Positions 39,073 through 47,374 of a DNA stretch of 64,000 nt are shown here, piece after piece. The stretch is from Trichococcus collinsii (lineage in GTDB: Bacteria; Bacillota; Bacilli; Lactobacillales; Aerococcaceae). The DNA lies in NCBI RefSeq assembly GCF_900107505.1, contig NZ_FNQH01000001.1, positions 620,001-684,000 on the forward strand. The letters run 5' to 3'. How positions within the stretch are numbered: the stretch's first letter is position 1; the number at the start of each line of letters is the position of its first letter. Below the pieces are notes generated by a model. It ran no database searches and was not told the DNA's origin. It saw only the letters and a list, made by a program, of their open reading frames with translations. The position numbers and the translations under genes were made by a program.

Positions 39073-39455
39073 TTTGTAAATTTCGGGTAATTGCGGTCTC
39101 CTTTATGGAGGCTGAGGAAAGTCCATGCTCGCACAAGCTGAGATGCTTGTAGTGTTCGTGCTTAGCGAAACAATAAGCTAAGGCAATCGAGAGATTGACG
39201 GCAGAAAAAAAGGCTAAGGGCTTTGCCTATGCCTGAGTATTCTTGAAAGTGCCACAGTGACGAAGCAGACGGGGAAACCTTTCTGGTGGAACGCGGTAAA
39301 CCCCTCGAGCGAGCAACCCAAACTTTGGTAGGGGCACTCTTTCCAAGGAAATGAACGAGGGAAAGAGGCAGAAATGCAGATAGATAATTACCTCCGCCAT
39401 CAGAGGCCTGGCTCCGATGGCGCGACAGAACATGGCTTACAGAAATTTACAAATC
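39073..39455 (+). ncRNA. rnpB: RNase P RNA (type B)
   Basis: The catalytic RNA of RNase P. The 5' end TTTGTAAATTTC pairs with the 3' end GAAATTTACAAA, which fixes both ends. The conserved GAGGAAAGTCCATGCTC lies near the 5' end and ACAGAACATGGCTTA near the 3' end, matching the P4 core. The length of about 383 bases fits the Bacillus type. A run of T follows at 39461. It starts 13 bases after gpsB. Confidence 0.97.
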
Positions 39456-39567
39456 AGGCTTTTTTTTCTTCAAAATGAATACGATCGAGGATGGGACAAG
39501 CTAATTTTTGTCCCATTTTTCGTGCATTAACCGGCAATTTCTAAGGCAAAACAATAAGGAGCACTAA

Positions 39568-40734
39568 ATGAAAACATATCAACTAATGGCTACGGCCGCA
39601 AGTGGCATCGAAGCCATCACCGGCAATGAGCTGAAAAAAATGGGCTACAATGTCCAAGTCGAGAACGGCAAGGCCTACTTCACCGGTACGGAAGCGGACA
39701 TCATCACCACCAACCTGTGGCTACGCACCGCTGACCGCATCAAAATCGTGTTCGGCAAATTCGAAGCAAAAACTTTCGATGATCTTTTCGAGCAAACGAA
39801 AGCTTTACCATGGGAACAAATCCTACCGATGGATGCGGAATTCCCTGTTTCCGGTAAATCACAAAAATCGACTTTGTACAGTGTCCCCGATTGCCAAGCA
39901 ATCGTCAAAAAAGCCATCGTCAACCGTCTGAGCGAATACTACCACCGCCGTACCCGTTTGCCTGAATCCGGCGCCCTCTATCCGATTGAAGTAGCGATCA
40001 ACAAAGATGAAGTGATTCTGACGATCGACACTAGCGGATCAAGTCTGTTCAAACGCGGGTACCGTTCCGAAAAAGGCGGCGCTCCACTGAAGGAAAATAT
40101 GGCAGCTGCTTTGGTGATGTTGACCAATTGGTTCCCTGACCGTCCCTTCTATGACCCGACTTGCGGTTCCGGCACGATTCCAATCGAAGCGGCTTTAATC
40201 GGCCTGAATATAGCGCCTGGTTTGAAACGCTCATTTCCTTCCGAAGAATGGAACATCTTTGAAGAAGGTTTATGGGATCGCATCCGCAATGAAGCAAAAG
40301 CTGCTGCAAACTTCGATGTGAAATTGGATATCGGCGGTTCGGATATCGATCCGCATGTCATCGCCATCGCGAAGAGCAATGCCGAAAAAGCAGGCGTTGC
40401 GGATTATGTCACTTTCAAACAATTGGCTTTGGCCGATTTCACGACAACTAAGGAATATGGCACCATCGTATGCAACCCGCCGTACGGTGAGCGTCTTTCC
40501 GATCAGGAAGAGATCGAGATACTCTACAAAGAGATGGGCCAAGTTTTCCGTCCGTTGAAGACATGGAGCAAATACATCCTGACGAGCGAATTGCTTTTTG
40601 AAGAATTCTACGGCGAAAGAGCCACGAAAAAACGCAAACTCTACAACGGCAGATTGCGTACCGATTTCTTCCAATATTGGGGAACGCGCCCGCCAAGAAT
40701 CAAAAAAGAGCTTGATACCAGCGAAACCAAATAA
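39568..40734 (+). CDS. ypsC: THUMP-domain RNA methyltransferase (YpsC/RlmL family)
   Basis: 388-residue SAM-dependent methyltransferase for a guanine N2 of 23S rRNA. Residues ~1-160 hold the ferredoxin-like and THUMP RNA-binding domains. The catalytic part has YDPTCGSGTIPIEAALIG as the SAM loop and NPPYGERL as the N-methyltransferase motif. An AAGGAG site precedes the ATG. It follows rnpB as in Bacillus, where it is called ypsC. The exact modified base is inferred from the family. Confidence 0.93.
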   Translation: MKTYQLMATAASGIEAITGNELKKMGYNVQVENGKAYFTGTEADIITTNLWLRTADRIKIVFGKFEAKTFDDLFEQTKALPWEQILPMDAEFPVSGKSQKSTLYSVPDCQAIVKKAIVNRLSEYYHRRTRLPESGALYPIEVAINKDEVILTIDTSGSSLFKRGYRSEKGGAPLKENMAAALVMLTNWFPDRPFYDPTCGSGTIPIEAALIGLNIAPGLKRSFPSEEWNIFEEGLWDRIRNEAKAAANFDVKLDIGGSDIDPHVIAIAKSNAEKAGVADYVTFKQLALADFTTTKEYGTIVCNPPYGERLSDQEEIEILYKEMGQVFRPLKTWSKYILTSELLFEEFYGERATKKRKLYNGRLRTDFFQYWGTRPPRIKKELDTSETK

Positions 40735-40756
40735 AAATAATTTTTCCAAATAAATA

Positions 40757-40807
40757 AAAGCAGTCTGAACGCCCCGCATCAGCGAGGGAGTTCAGACTGC
40801 TTTTTTG
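40757..40807. terminator. Bidirectional terminator after ypsC
   Basis: AAAAGCAGTCTGAAC and GTTCAGACTGCTTTT form a 15-bp perfect stem with runs of T. It lies between convergent ypsC and the zinc alcohol dehydrogenase gene. Confidence 0.9.
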
Positions 40808-40826
40808 GTGAACAGCACCCAGTTGA

Positions 40827-41861
40827 TTAAGGTCTGATCAGCACTTTCAACGCTTCACGATTGTCCATGGCCCTGTAGCCATCAGGAACACCGTCCAGGT
40901 CGACTGTCACGTCGAAGACACGGCCAGGTTCGAGTGTGCCGTCAAGGATATCGGGTAAAAGCTCTTCCATGTAGGCCCGTGTTGGTGCCGGTCCTCCGGT
41001 AAGCGTGATGTTGCGGCCGAAAAGACTTGCAAAGCCGACTGGTGCTTCGACATATTGGGGAACACCGACACGGCTGATGACTCCGCCGGCACGGACAGCA
41101 CCCAGGCTCATCTCGTAAGCGGGCATCAGGCCGACGCATTCGAGCACGACATGCGTGCCTTCCCCGTTAGTCAATTCCTTGACCTTCGCGATCCCCTCTT
41201 CGCCTCGTTCAGCGATGACATCCGTTGCGCCGAAGTCAATCCCAAGATCGGTACGATCTTTGTGGCGGCCCATTAGGATGATCTTCTTGGCGCCGAGTTT
41301 CTTCGCTGAAAGGACTGCCAGCAGGCCTACAGCACCGTCTCCGATGACCGTCACCGTCGTATTCTCGTTGACGCCGCCCATGACGGCCGCATGATAACCG
41401 GTTCCGTATACATCGGACAAAGTCAACAATGAAGGCAACAGAGGCGAATTTTCGTCAATGTCGTCGGGTAATTTATACATGCTGCCTTGCGCTTGAGGCA
41501 CCCGAACGTATTCCGCTTGGCAACCGGCCATGAAGCCGCCGTTCACGCAGGAAGTCATCAAGCCTTCTTTACAAAACGGACAAGTGTTGTCGCCGTATGC
41601 GAAAGGAACAACGACCAAATCGCCTTTTTTGAATCCAGAAACTTCAGAACCCATTACGTCGATTCTGCCGATTACTTCATGCCCCATCGCTTCGCCTTCA
41701 CCGTGCTCGTGCGCATGCATTTTGTGGTATGGATGCAAGTCACTGCCGCAGATGCAGGCAGCCACTACTTTCAGGATCACATCCGTTGGTTTCTGTATTT
41801 CAGGTACTGGCATTTCTTCCACGCGCACGTCGCCGGCTGCGTACATTATGTTTGCTTTCAT
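40827..41861 (-). CDS. Zinc-dependent alcohol dehydrogenase family protein
   Basis: A 344-residue medium-chain dehydrogenase. The catalytic zinc site has the ICGSD cysteine and the GHE motif (MGHEVIGRI); the NAD(P) fold shows VIGDGAVGLLAVLSA. The structural zinc lobe is reduced: CPFCKEGLMTSC has only three of the usual four cysteines. The substrate is unknown; alcohol or aldehyde is likely. Its promoter has the 19-bp spacing and a degenerate copy of the palindrome shared by the oxidoreductase genes downstream, so it probably belongs to that regulon. Confidence 0.9.
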   Translation of the reverse strand: MKANIMYAAGDVRVEEMPVPEIQKPTDVILKVVAACICGSDLHPYHKMHAHEHGEGEAMGHEVIGRIDVMGSEVSGFKKGDLVVVPFAYGDNTCPFCKEGLMTSCVNGGFMAGCQAEYVRVPQAQGSMYKLPDDIDENSPLLPSLLTLSDVYGTGYHAAVMGGVNENTTVTVIGDGAVGLLAVLSAKKLGAKKIILMGRHKDRTDLGIDFGATDVIAERGEEGIAKVKELTNGEGTHVVLECVGLMPAYEMSLGAVRAGGVISRVGVPQYVEAPVGFASLFGRNITLTGGPAPTRAYMEELLPDILDGTLEPGRVFDVTVDLDGVPDGYRAMDNREALKVLIRP

Positions 41862-41908
41862 TTATTTCTCCACCTTTACTCGAGAGTCACTTGCGCTTAC
41901 ATAAACCA

Positions 41909-41939
41909 AGGGTAACACTTAAAGTCCACATGAAGGCAA
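41909..41939 (-). promoter_or_regulatory. MerR-type 19-bp-spacer promoter of the alcohol dehydrogenase gene (degenerate operator)
   Basis: On the minus strand TTGCCT (41934-41939) and TACCCT (41909-41914) are 19 bp apart. The spacer carries the dyad CTTAAAGTCCACATGAAG (41918-41935) with 6 of 8 arm positions paired. It is the weakest of the four copies in this island. Confidence 0.65.
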
Positions 41940-41999
41940 GTGTTTTCTGAGAACTTTGTTTATTCAATCAAAATTATCAGCATTAGATTGACTGATCTT

Positions 42000-42336
42000 T
42001 TATAAAGTCGCCATATCGATGACGAACCGGTAACGGACGTCGCTGTTCAAAATGCGCTCATACGCTTCTTCGATTCGGTCTGCGCTGATGATTTCGATTT
42101 TGGGCAGAACTTCATTCTCAGCTGCAAAATTGATCATTTCCTGCGTCATTGCAATCCCGCCGACATTCGATGCTGTAAATGGTAGCTTGGTTGCCGAACA
42201 GACTGCCCACATAGAATTCTTGAGGTTCTGTGGCGAGCCCAACGTAAACCATTACGCCATCAACCTTCAACAGACGGACGTAAGCATTGACATCCAGACT
42301 CACGGCCACTGTGTTCAGAATAAAGTCGAACTGTCC
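42000..42336 (-). pseudogene. Alcohol dehydrogenase remnant (C-terminal part, frameshifted)
   Basis: The minus strand encodes two pieces of one medium-chain alcohol dehydrogenase in different frames. The first (from 42336) reads FDFILNTVAVSLDVNAYVRL and [21 protein letters not shown]; the second, ending at 42000, reads [20 protein letters not shown] and [13 protein letters not shown], the usual C-terminus of this family. The frame changes near 42185. The first two-thirds of the gene, including the zinc sites, is missing. It lies directly downstream of an aldo/keto reductase on the same strand. Confidence 0.8.
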
Positions 42337-42401
42337 TACTAAAAAATTCGATTATTTGTTGTTTGTGGATCTTTACCTAGCGGCGTCCGCATCAACTGCA
42401 T

Positions 42402-43400
42402 TTATTTTTGCCACATGCCGAACTGGCCGAGCGTTTTTTCCTCCGAACGTCCTGTTGCCGGTTCCGGGGCTAGGGAAATCGAACTGATTTCAGCCCGCAA
42501 TTCAGGCGTCATCTCAAAATCGGCTGCAGCCAAGGAGTCCTCCAATTGGGCCAGATTCCGGGCGCCGATGATTGGGGCGGTCACGGCTGGATGGCTTTTT
42601 GCCCATGCCACCGCCAACGTTGCCGCACTGACGCCCAATTTTTTGGCGAAGGCCGCAAAGCGATCCGCAAGTTTCAAGTCATTTTGATAACGCAAACGAT
42701 TCAGTTCGCTCTCGACGAGACGGCCGGAATCCGGTTGTTTAGCCGCTCCGTATTTCCCCGTCAGCAAGCCTGCTCCGAGTGGGCTGTAGGGAATGACGCC
42801 GATGTTATTGGCTTCAGCCAAAGGCAGCAATTCCACTTCGGATTGCCGTTTCGCCAAGTTATACAAAGGCTCCATAATCTCGAAGCAGCTGAGCAACTCC
42901 CTTTCCGAAATGCCAAGCGCATCCATGATCTGCCATGCGGCCCAATTGCTGACGCCGGAATAAAGGATCTTCCCCTGTTTTTGCAGGTCATCTAAAGCAC
43001 GCAAAATCAATTCGATATCTGTAGTCGGGTCGAAGTAATGCAGGATATAGAAATCGATATAGTCTGTATCTAAGCGTTTCAGACTGGCATCGATGCTTTT
43101 CAGGATATGTTTACGCGAAAGACCGCGATCATTGACATTCGGTGTTTTTGAAGTAGGGAAGAAGACTTTGCTCGTGATCACTAGCTCCTCCCGTTGACCC
43201 TTCATCAATTTCCCGAGAATTTCTTCGGATCGTCCGTGCGAATACATATCTGCTGTATCAAAAAAGTTGATTCCAACCTCAAGGCAGCGGTTATACAAGG
43301 CTTTTGACATTTCTTCATCTGCGTCGCCCCCAAAAGACATGGCACCGAAACACAATTCAGAAACTTTGATGCCTGTTCCGCCAACTGATGTATACTTCAT
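42402..43400 (-). CDS. Aldo/keto reductase (YajO/Gsp69-like)
   Basis: A 332-residue TIM-barrel NADPH oxidoreductase. The tetrad is visible: Asp in FFDTADMY, Tyr in the same DMYSHG, Lys in VITSKVF and His in FYILHYFD. The C-terminal APIIGARNLAQLEDSL is the cofactor-phosphate-binding segment. It lies 42 bases downstream of the NmrA-like gene, so it is probably expressed from the shared 19-bp-spacer promoter. The likely substrates are aldehydes, inferred from the family. Confidence 0.92.
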   Translation of the reverse strand: MKYTSVGGTGIKVSELCFGAMSFGGDADEEMSKALYNRCLEVGINFFDTADMYSHGRSEEILGKLMKGQREELVITSKVFFPTSKTPNVNDRGLSRKHILKSIDASLKRLDTDYIDFYILHYFDPTTDIELILRALDDLQKQGKILYSGVSNWAAWQIMDALGISERELLSCFEIMEPLYNLAKRQSEVELLPLAEANNIGVIPYSPLGAGLLTGKYGAAKQPDSGRLVESELNRLRYQNDLKLADRFAAFAKKLGVSAATLAVAWAKSHPAVTAPIIGARNLAQLEDSLAAADFEMTPELRAEISSISLAPEPATGRSEEKTLGQFGMWQK

Positions 43401-43442
43401 TATTTATCATCCTCTCATTAGCGGCATAATGGATCGAATTGA

Positions 43443-44054
43443 TCATTCCGGACGATTGATGCCGACACTTTCACGGACATAAAGGGTCGGATCGGCAGCA
43501 AGACGAACAACCAGATCCGCGATGCTTTTTCTGGATACGTCATGTCCGCCGAATGGCTCGCCCTTGACGGTAATGTCATAATCGGTATCGTTGCTGCTGT
43601 CGAACCAGCCCGGACGGATGATCGTATAATCCAGATTGGATGCTTCAATGACGTCCGCCGCATCACGGTATGTCTGCAAAACCGGATTGGAGCGCAGGTT
43701 GCCGGAAGATCCGACTGAAGCCGGTATTTCGTTATAGATACCCATCGAAGTGATAAAAATCAACCGGTTGACCCCTACGCGTTTCATCGATTCGACAATC
43801 GCCTTGGCCATTTTCCCTAAATTTCCTGTCAAAGAAGCAAATACTACATCCTGGCCAGAGATGACCTTGTCCAGGTCGGATGCATTCATCACATCGCCCG
43901 AAACGGCACCCTCTCTCGTTGAATCAATTGGCTTGAGTCTATCCGGCCGTCGCGAAAAAAGGGTTAGTTCATCATTTGTTTTTTCAAGGAATAGTTGTCT
44001 TGCTACAAGACCGATTGAACCGGTTGCGCCGATAATCACTATTTTTTTCATCAT
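43443..44054 (-). CDS. NAD(P)-binding NmrA-like protein
   Basis: A 203-residue Rossmann-fold protein opening with KKIVIIGATGSIGLVARQLF, the dinucleotide-binding GxxGxxG. It has the IIRPGW motif of the atypical SDR/NmrA group. It is probably an NADPH-dependent reductase or sensor; the substrate is unknown. The start is the ATG at 44054 (44051 also possible) behind GAGGTG. It is the first gene of a two-gene unit under a 19-bp-spacer promoter with a perfect palindrome. Confidence 0.85.
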   Translation of the reverse strand: MMKKIVIIGATGSIGLVARQLFLEKTNDELTLFSRRPDRLKPIDSTREGAVSGDVMNASDLDKVISGQDVVFASLTGNLGKMAKAIVESMKRVGVNRLIFITSMGIYNEIPASVGSSGNLRSNPVLQTYRDAADVIEASNLDYTIIRPGWFDSSNDTDYDITVKGEPFGGHDVSRKSIADLVVRLAADPTLYVRESVGINRPE

Positions 44055-44084
44055 TTCCACCTCATATTTCTGTTTGATACGCTC

Positions 44085-44115
44085 ATGGTAACACTTGGAG
44101 TGAACTCCAAGTCAA
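44085..44115 (-). promoter_or_regulatory. MerR-type 19-bp-spacer promoter and operator (NmrA-like gene)
   Basis: On the minus strand TTGACT (44110-44115) and TACCAT (44085-44090) are 19 bp apart. Between them CTTGGAGTGAACTCCAAG (44094-44111) is a perfect 8+8 palindrome around a two-base centre. This matches the promoters of MerR-family activators. Confidence 0.85.
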
Positions 44116-44241
44116 CCATGACAGGTCATCTTTTTTCTCGGCAATGAATCTAGCCTTTAAATGGTCAATACAGAAACGTAACGGTATAATAAAATCAAAC
44201 AAAGCAAATGAAGCCAAGTCCAAATTTCATACACAAAGCGC

Positions 44242-44272
44242 TTGACTTGGAGTCCACTCCAAGAGCTACAGT
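44242..44272 (+). promoter_or_regulatory. MerR-type 19-bp-spacer promoter and operator (SDR gene)
   Basis: TTGACT (44242-44247) and TACAGT (44267-44272) are 19 bp apart, with CTTGGAGTCCACTCCAAG (44246-44263), a perfect palindrome, between them. It faces the opposite way to the NmrA-like promoter 130 bp away. Confidence 0.85.
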
Positions 44273-44299
44273 CAGAATAGAAATGAAATGGAGGCAAAA

Positions 44300-45136
44300 A
44301 TGATGAGCAAAATATGGTTGATTACAGGGGTGAGCAGTGGTTTTGGTTACGAGCTGACCAGGCAGTTGTTGGATAAAGGCGATACGGTGATCGGAACGGT
44401 GCGCAATAAAGCCAAAATTTCTGATTTGATTGCGGAGTACCCGACGCTGTTCGATGGCAAGATCCTTGACCTGACTGATACGCCCTCGGTCCATCAGGTG
44501 GTGAAGGAAGCTTTTGAAAAACACGGGGCAATTGACGTCATCATCAACAACGCGGGCTATGGCCTGTTCGGTGCTGCAGAAGAGTTGAGCGATGAGCAAG
44601 TGGATCTCATCATCGCAACCAATTTGACCGGTTCCATCCAGATGATCCGTTCCGCCCTTCCGTTCTTACGCAAACAAGGTCATGGCCGCATCATCCAAAT
44701 ATCTTCCTATGGCGGACAGGTCGCTTTCCCGGGCAATTCCATGTACCATGCCACGAAATTCGGAATCGAAGGCTTCTGCGAATCCGTCTCCCAGGAAGTG
44801 GCACCCTTCAATATCGGCGTGACTATTGTAGAGCCAGGCGGTGCCCGAACCGAATTCCGCTACGGCAGCGCGCAAGTCGCTGACCTGATGCCTGAATACG
44901 ACGGCAACCCGGCGCACAGCTTTCTTGCGATGCTTGATTCAACAAAAGTACAGGCTCCCGGAAATCCTGCGGAAATGGCAAAACGAATCATCGAAAGCGT
45001 GGATATCACACCCGCCCCGCTTCGCATGGTCCTCGGGTCGCAAGCGCTGGCCAGCACCATTGCTACGCTTGAGAACCGCTTAGCCGATTTCCGGACGCAA
45101 ACAGAATTGGCCGCATCAACGGACTATAAGGAATAA
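44300..45136 (+). CDS. Short-chain dehydrogenase/reductase
   Basis: A 278-residue classical SDR with the cofactor motif TGVSSGFG (about residue 9), the NNAGYG motif and the catalytic Ser and YHATK. It has an extended C-terminus after the core fold. It is transcribed away from the NmrA-like/AKR unit, from its own 19-bp-spacer promoter. The start is one of two adjacent ATGs (44300 or 44303) after GGAGG. A terminator follows. Confidence 0.92.
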   Translation: MMSKIWLITGVSSGFGYELTRQLLDKGDTVIGTVRNKAKISDLIAEYPTLFDGKILDLTDTPSVHQVVKEAFEKHGAIDVIINNAGYGLFGAAEELSDEQVDLIIATNLTGSIQMIRSALPFLRKQGHGRIIQISSYGGQVAFPGNSMYHATKFGIEGFCESVSQEVAPFNIGVTIVEPGGARTEFRYGSAQVADLMPEYDGNPAHSFLAMLDSTKVQAPGNPAEMAKRIIESVDITPAPLRMVLGSQALASTIATLENRLADFRTQTELAASTDYKE

Positions 45137-45194
45137 TCCCTATGGCCTGAACTAAGGCAACACTGATTAGCACACTCATCAGGATACGAAAAAG

Positions 45195-45242
45195 AAAGCC
45201 CGAATGGATCTCCTGGCTGCAGGACTCCTTTCGGGCTTATTT
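45195..45242. terminator. Terminator after the SDR gene
   Basis: AAGCCCGAA and TTCGGGCTT form the stem ends of a longer imperfect hairpin, followed by TATTTG on the plus strand; a run of A lies on the other side. It lies between convergent genes. Confidence 0.75.
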
Positions 45243-45264
45243 GTATTTTCAAACTCGGATCTTT

Positions 45265-46245
45265 TCAGTTGTGTCCCATTATGTGATGAGGGATGTATGG
45301 TTCTTCCAGAGACAGGATGTCCTCTACAGAAAGCTTGAAGTCAAGAGCCGAAATGGCGCTGGTCAGATGGCTTTCATTTGTGGCTCCGATGATCGGCGAA
45401 ACGACTTGATCCTTCTGCAGCAGCCAAGCCAGAGCGACCTGAACCCTCTCGACGCCATATTTTTCGGCAATCGCTGCAACCCGCTCCACAATGACGCGGT
45501 CCTGTGCTTCGGTCGTATCATACTTATGCTTCGCCACCTGATCCATTTCGAAGCGTTTCGTAGTGGCTGACCAATCACGGGTGAGCCTGCCTGAAGCCAG
45601 CGGGCTGTATGGCGTCACTGCAATCTTTTGATCAGCGCACAATGGCAGCATTTCCCGCTCTTCCTCGCGGTACAAAAGATTCAAGTGATTCTGCATCGAA
45701 ACGAACTTTGTCAACCCTAGTTTTTCGGCAGCCGACTGCGCTTTGGCGAATTGCCACGCAAACATGGCGGATGCACCGATATAGCGAGCTTTGCCGGATT
45801 TCACGACATCATGCAATGCTTCCATCGTTTCCTCGATTGGTGTGTTGTAATCCCAACGGTGGATGATGTAAAGGTCCACATAGTCCATGCCCAATCTTTC
45901 CAAACTGTGATCGATTTCAGTCAGGATCGCTTTGCGGGAAAGGCCCCCTCCGTTCGGCGCCTGGCGCATCTTCTGATGTACTTTTGTCGCCACAACGATC
46001 TCATCCCGATTGGCGTAATCGTTCAAGGCTTTCCCGAGTATGCTTTCACTGGCTCCGTATGAGTAGATATTTGCCGTATCGAAGAAATTGATCCCCAAAT
46101 CCAACGCACTTTTTATGACTTTTCTGCTCTCTTCTTCTTCCAGAACCCAATTATGGAAGCCGCTGTTCGGATCGCCGAATCCCATGGCTCCCAAACAAAT
46201 CCGTGAAACATCCATTCCTGTATTGCCGAATTTCACATAATCCAT
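45265..46245 (-). CDS. Aldo/keto reductase (AKR11/12-like)
   Basis: A 326-residue aldo/keto reductase with Asp and Tyr in FFDTANIYSYG, Lys in VVATKVHQ and His in YIIHRWD; SPIIGATNESHLTSA binds the cofactor phosphate. It differs from the AKR at 42402-43400 in sequence, and the closest named relatives are YajO/YccK-type general-stress AKRs. The start is at 46245, the third of three tandem ATGs, behind GGAGAG. It follows the AKR5-like gene by 83 bases on the same strand. Confidence 0.92.
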   Translation of the reverse strand: MDYVKFGNTGMDVSRICLGAMGFGDPNSGFHNWVLEEEESRKVIKSALDLGINFFDTANIYSYGASESILGKALNDYANRDEIVVATKVHQKMRQAPNGGGLSRKAILTEIDHSLERLGMDYVDLYIIHRWDYNTPIEETMEALHDVVKSGKARYIGASAMFAWQFAKAQSAAEKLGLTKFVSMQNHLNLLYREEEREMLPLCADQKIAVTPYSPLASGRLTRDWSATTKRFEMDQVAKHKYDTTEAQDRVIVERVAAIAEKYGVERVQVALAWLLQKDQVVSPIIGATNESHLTSAISALDFKLSVEDILSLEEPYIPHHIMGHN

Positions 46246-46328
46246 CATCATCTCTCCATTTCTTTAGTGTAGGACCACTGCTGATTGATCGCAGTCCATG
46301 CCTGTTTCATCAGCTCATCTGCCTGGCA

Positions 46329-47171
46329 TTAACCGCGGTTCACCAGCATTTCGACCAACTGCGGATCGTAGTGTGAGAAGAAGGCGCTCTCTTTTTTGTC
46401 CAAGCCTTTGATCGTTTCCATATCCTCTTCAGACAGACTAAAGTCAAAGACATCCAAATTTTGAATCATCCGCTCTTTATGCGTCGTTTTCGGAATCACC
46501 ACGACGTCACGCTGCAACAAATAGCGCAGCGCAACTTGAGCCGTCGTTTTGTTGTATTTGTCGCCGATCATTTGTAACGTTTCATTCGTGAACAGTTCAT
46601 TTCTGCCTTCAGCAAAAGGACCCCAGGATTCGATTTGTGTTCCGTATTTTTTCATGATTTCATGCGCATCCAGCTGCTGATTGAATACATGGGTCTCCAC
46701 TTGGTTGACGGCCGGTACGACATTTGTGAAACGAACCAGATCGATGTACCGGTCAGGATAAAAGTTGCTCACGCCGATGGCACGGATTTTGCCTTGCTCA
46801 TAAAGTTCTTCCATGGCGCGGTAGGTCCCGTAATAATCACCGAAGGGCTGATGTATCAGAACCAAATCCAGATAGTCCAATTGAAGTTTCTGCAGCGATT
46901 CTGTAATCGAAGCTTTGGCTTTCTCATAGCCGGCATTCGATATCCAGACTTTTGTCGTAATGAATAGTTCTTCGCGGGCAACACCGCTTTTTTTGATTGC
47001 ATTGCCGACCGCTTCTTCGTTCCCATATGCTTGGGCGGTATCGATCGAGCGGTAGCCTACCTCGATCGCATCAAGCACACAGCGTTCGCATTCTGCGGCA
47101 TCAGGTATCTGATACACGCCATAGCCCAAAATTGGCATCTTGACACCATTATTTAAAGTTACATATTCCAT
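46329..47171 (-). CDS. Aldo/keto reductase (AKR5, 2,5-diketo-D-gluconate reductase type)
   Basis: A 280-residue aldo/keto reductase. The short form begins VTLNNGVKMPILGYGVYQIP; the tetrad lies in SIDTAQAYGNE, ITTKVWI and VLIHQPF; VIPKTTHKERM binds the cofactor phosphate. Relatives (YtbE, YvgN, DkgA) reduce methylglyoxal and other aldehydes; here this is inferred. The ATG at 47171 follows TGGAGG. It is the first gene after a 19-bp-spacer promoter. Confidence 0.93.
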   Translation of the reverse strand: MEYVTLNNGVKMPILGYGVYQIPDAAECERCVLDAIEVGYRSIDTAQAYGNEEAVGNAIKKSGVAREELFITTKVWISNAGYEKAKASITESLQKLQLDYLDLVLIHQPFGDYYGTYRAMEELYEQGKIRAIGVSNFYPDRYIDLVRFTNVVPAVNQVETHVFNQQLDAHEIMKKYGTQIESWGPFAEGRNELFTNETLQMIGDKYNKTTAQVALRYLLQRDVVVIPKTTHKERMIQNLDVFDFSLSEEDMETIKGLDKKESAFFSHYDPQLVEMLVNRG

Positions 47172-47226
47172 CAATATTTTCCTCCAGTTCAAATTTGATG
47201 ACATAGAAATTTACTATGTTGCTGAT

Positions 47227-47257
47227 AGTATACTCCTTGAAGTGAACTCCAAGTCAA
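47227..47257 (-). promoter_or_regulatory. MerR-type 19-bp-spacer promoter and operator (AKR5 gene)
   Basis: On the minus strand TTGACT (47252-47257) and TATACT (47227-47232) are 19 bp apart, with the palindrome CTTGAAGTGAACTCCAAG (47236-47253; one mismatch) between them. It has the best -10 box of the set. Confidence 0.85.
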
Positions 47258-47285
47258 GCATAACCAATGGATGAAAGGCAATGAC

Positions 47286-47328
47286 AAAAAAGCCATCCCC
47301 GTTAAACTCGAAAGGATATGGCTTTTTG
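47286..47328 (-). terminator. Terminator after the RNase H-like gene
   Basis: AAAAAGCCATCC and GGATATGGCTTTTT form a stem with a two-base bulge. On the minus strand it is followed by TTTTTTG. It stands between the RNase H-like gene and the oxidoreductase promoter. Confidence 0.65.
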
Positions 47329-47374
47329 ATAGACGAAATGTGCAATTAATTGTTCCTGAGATAGTCAGTCGGAC

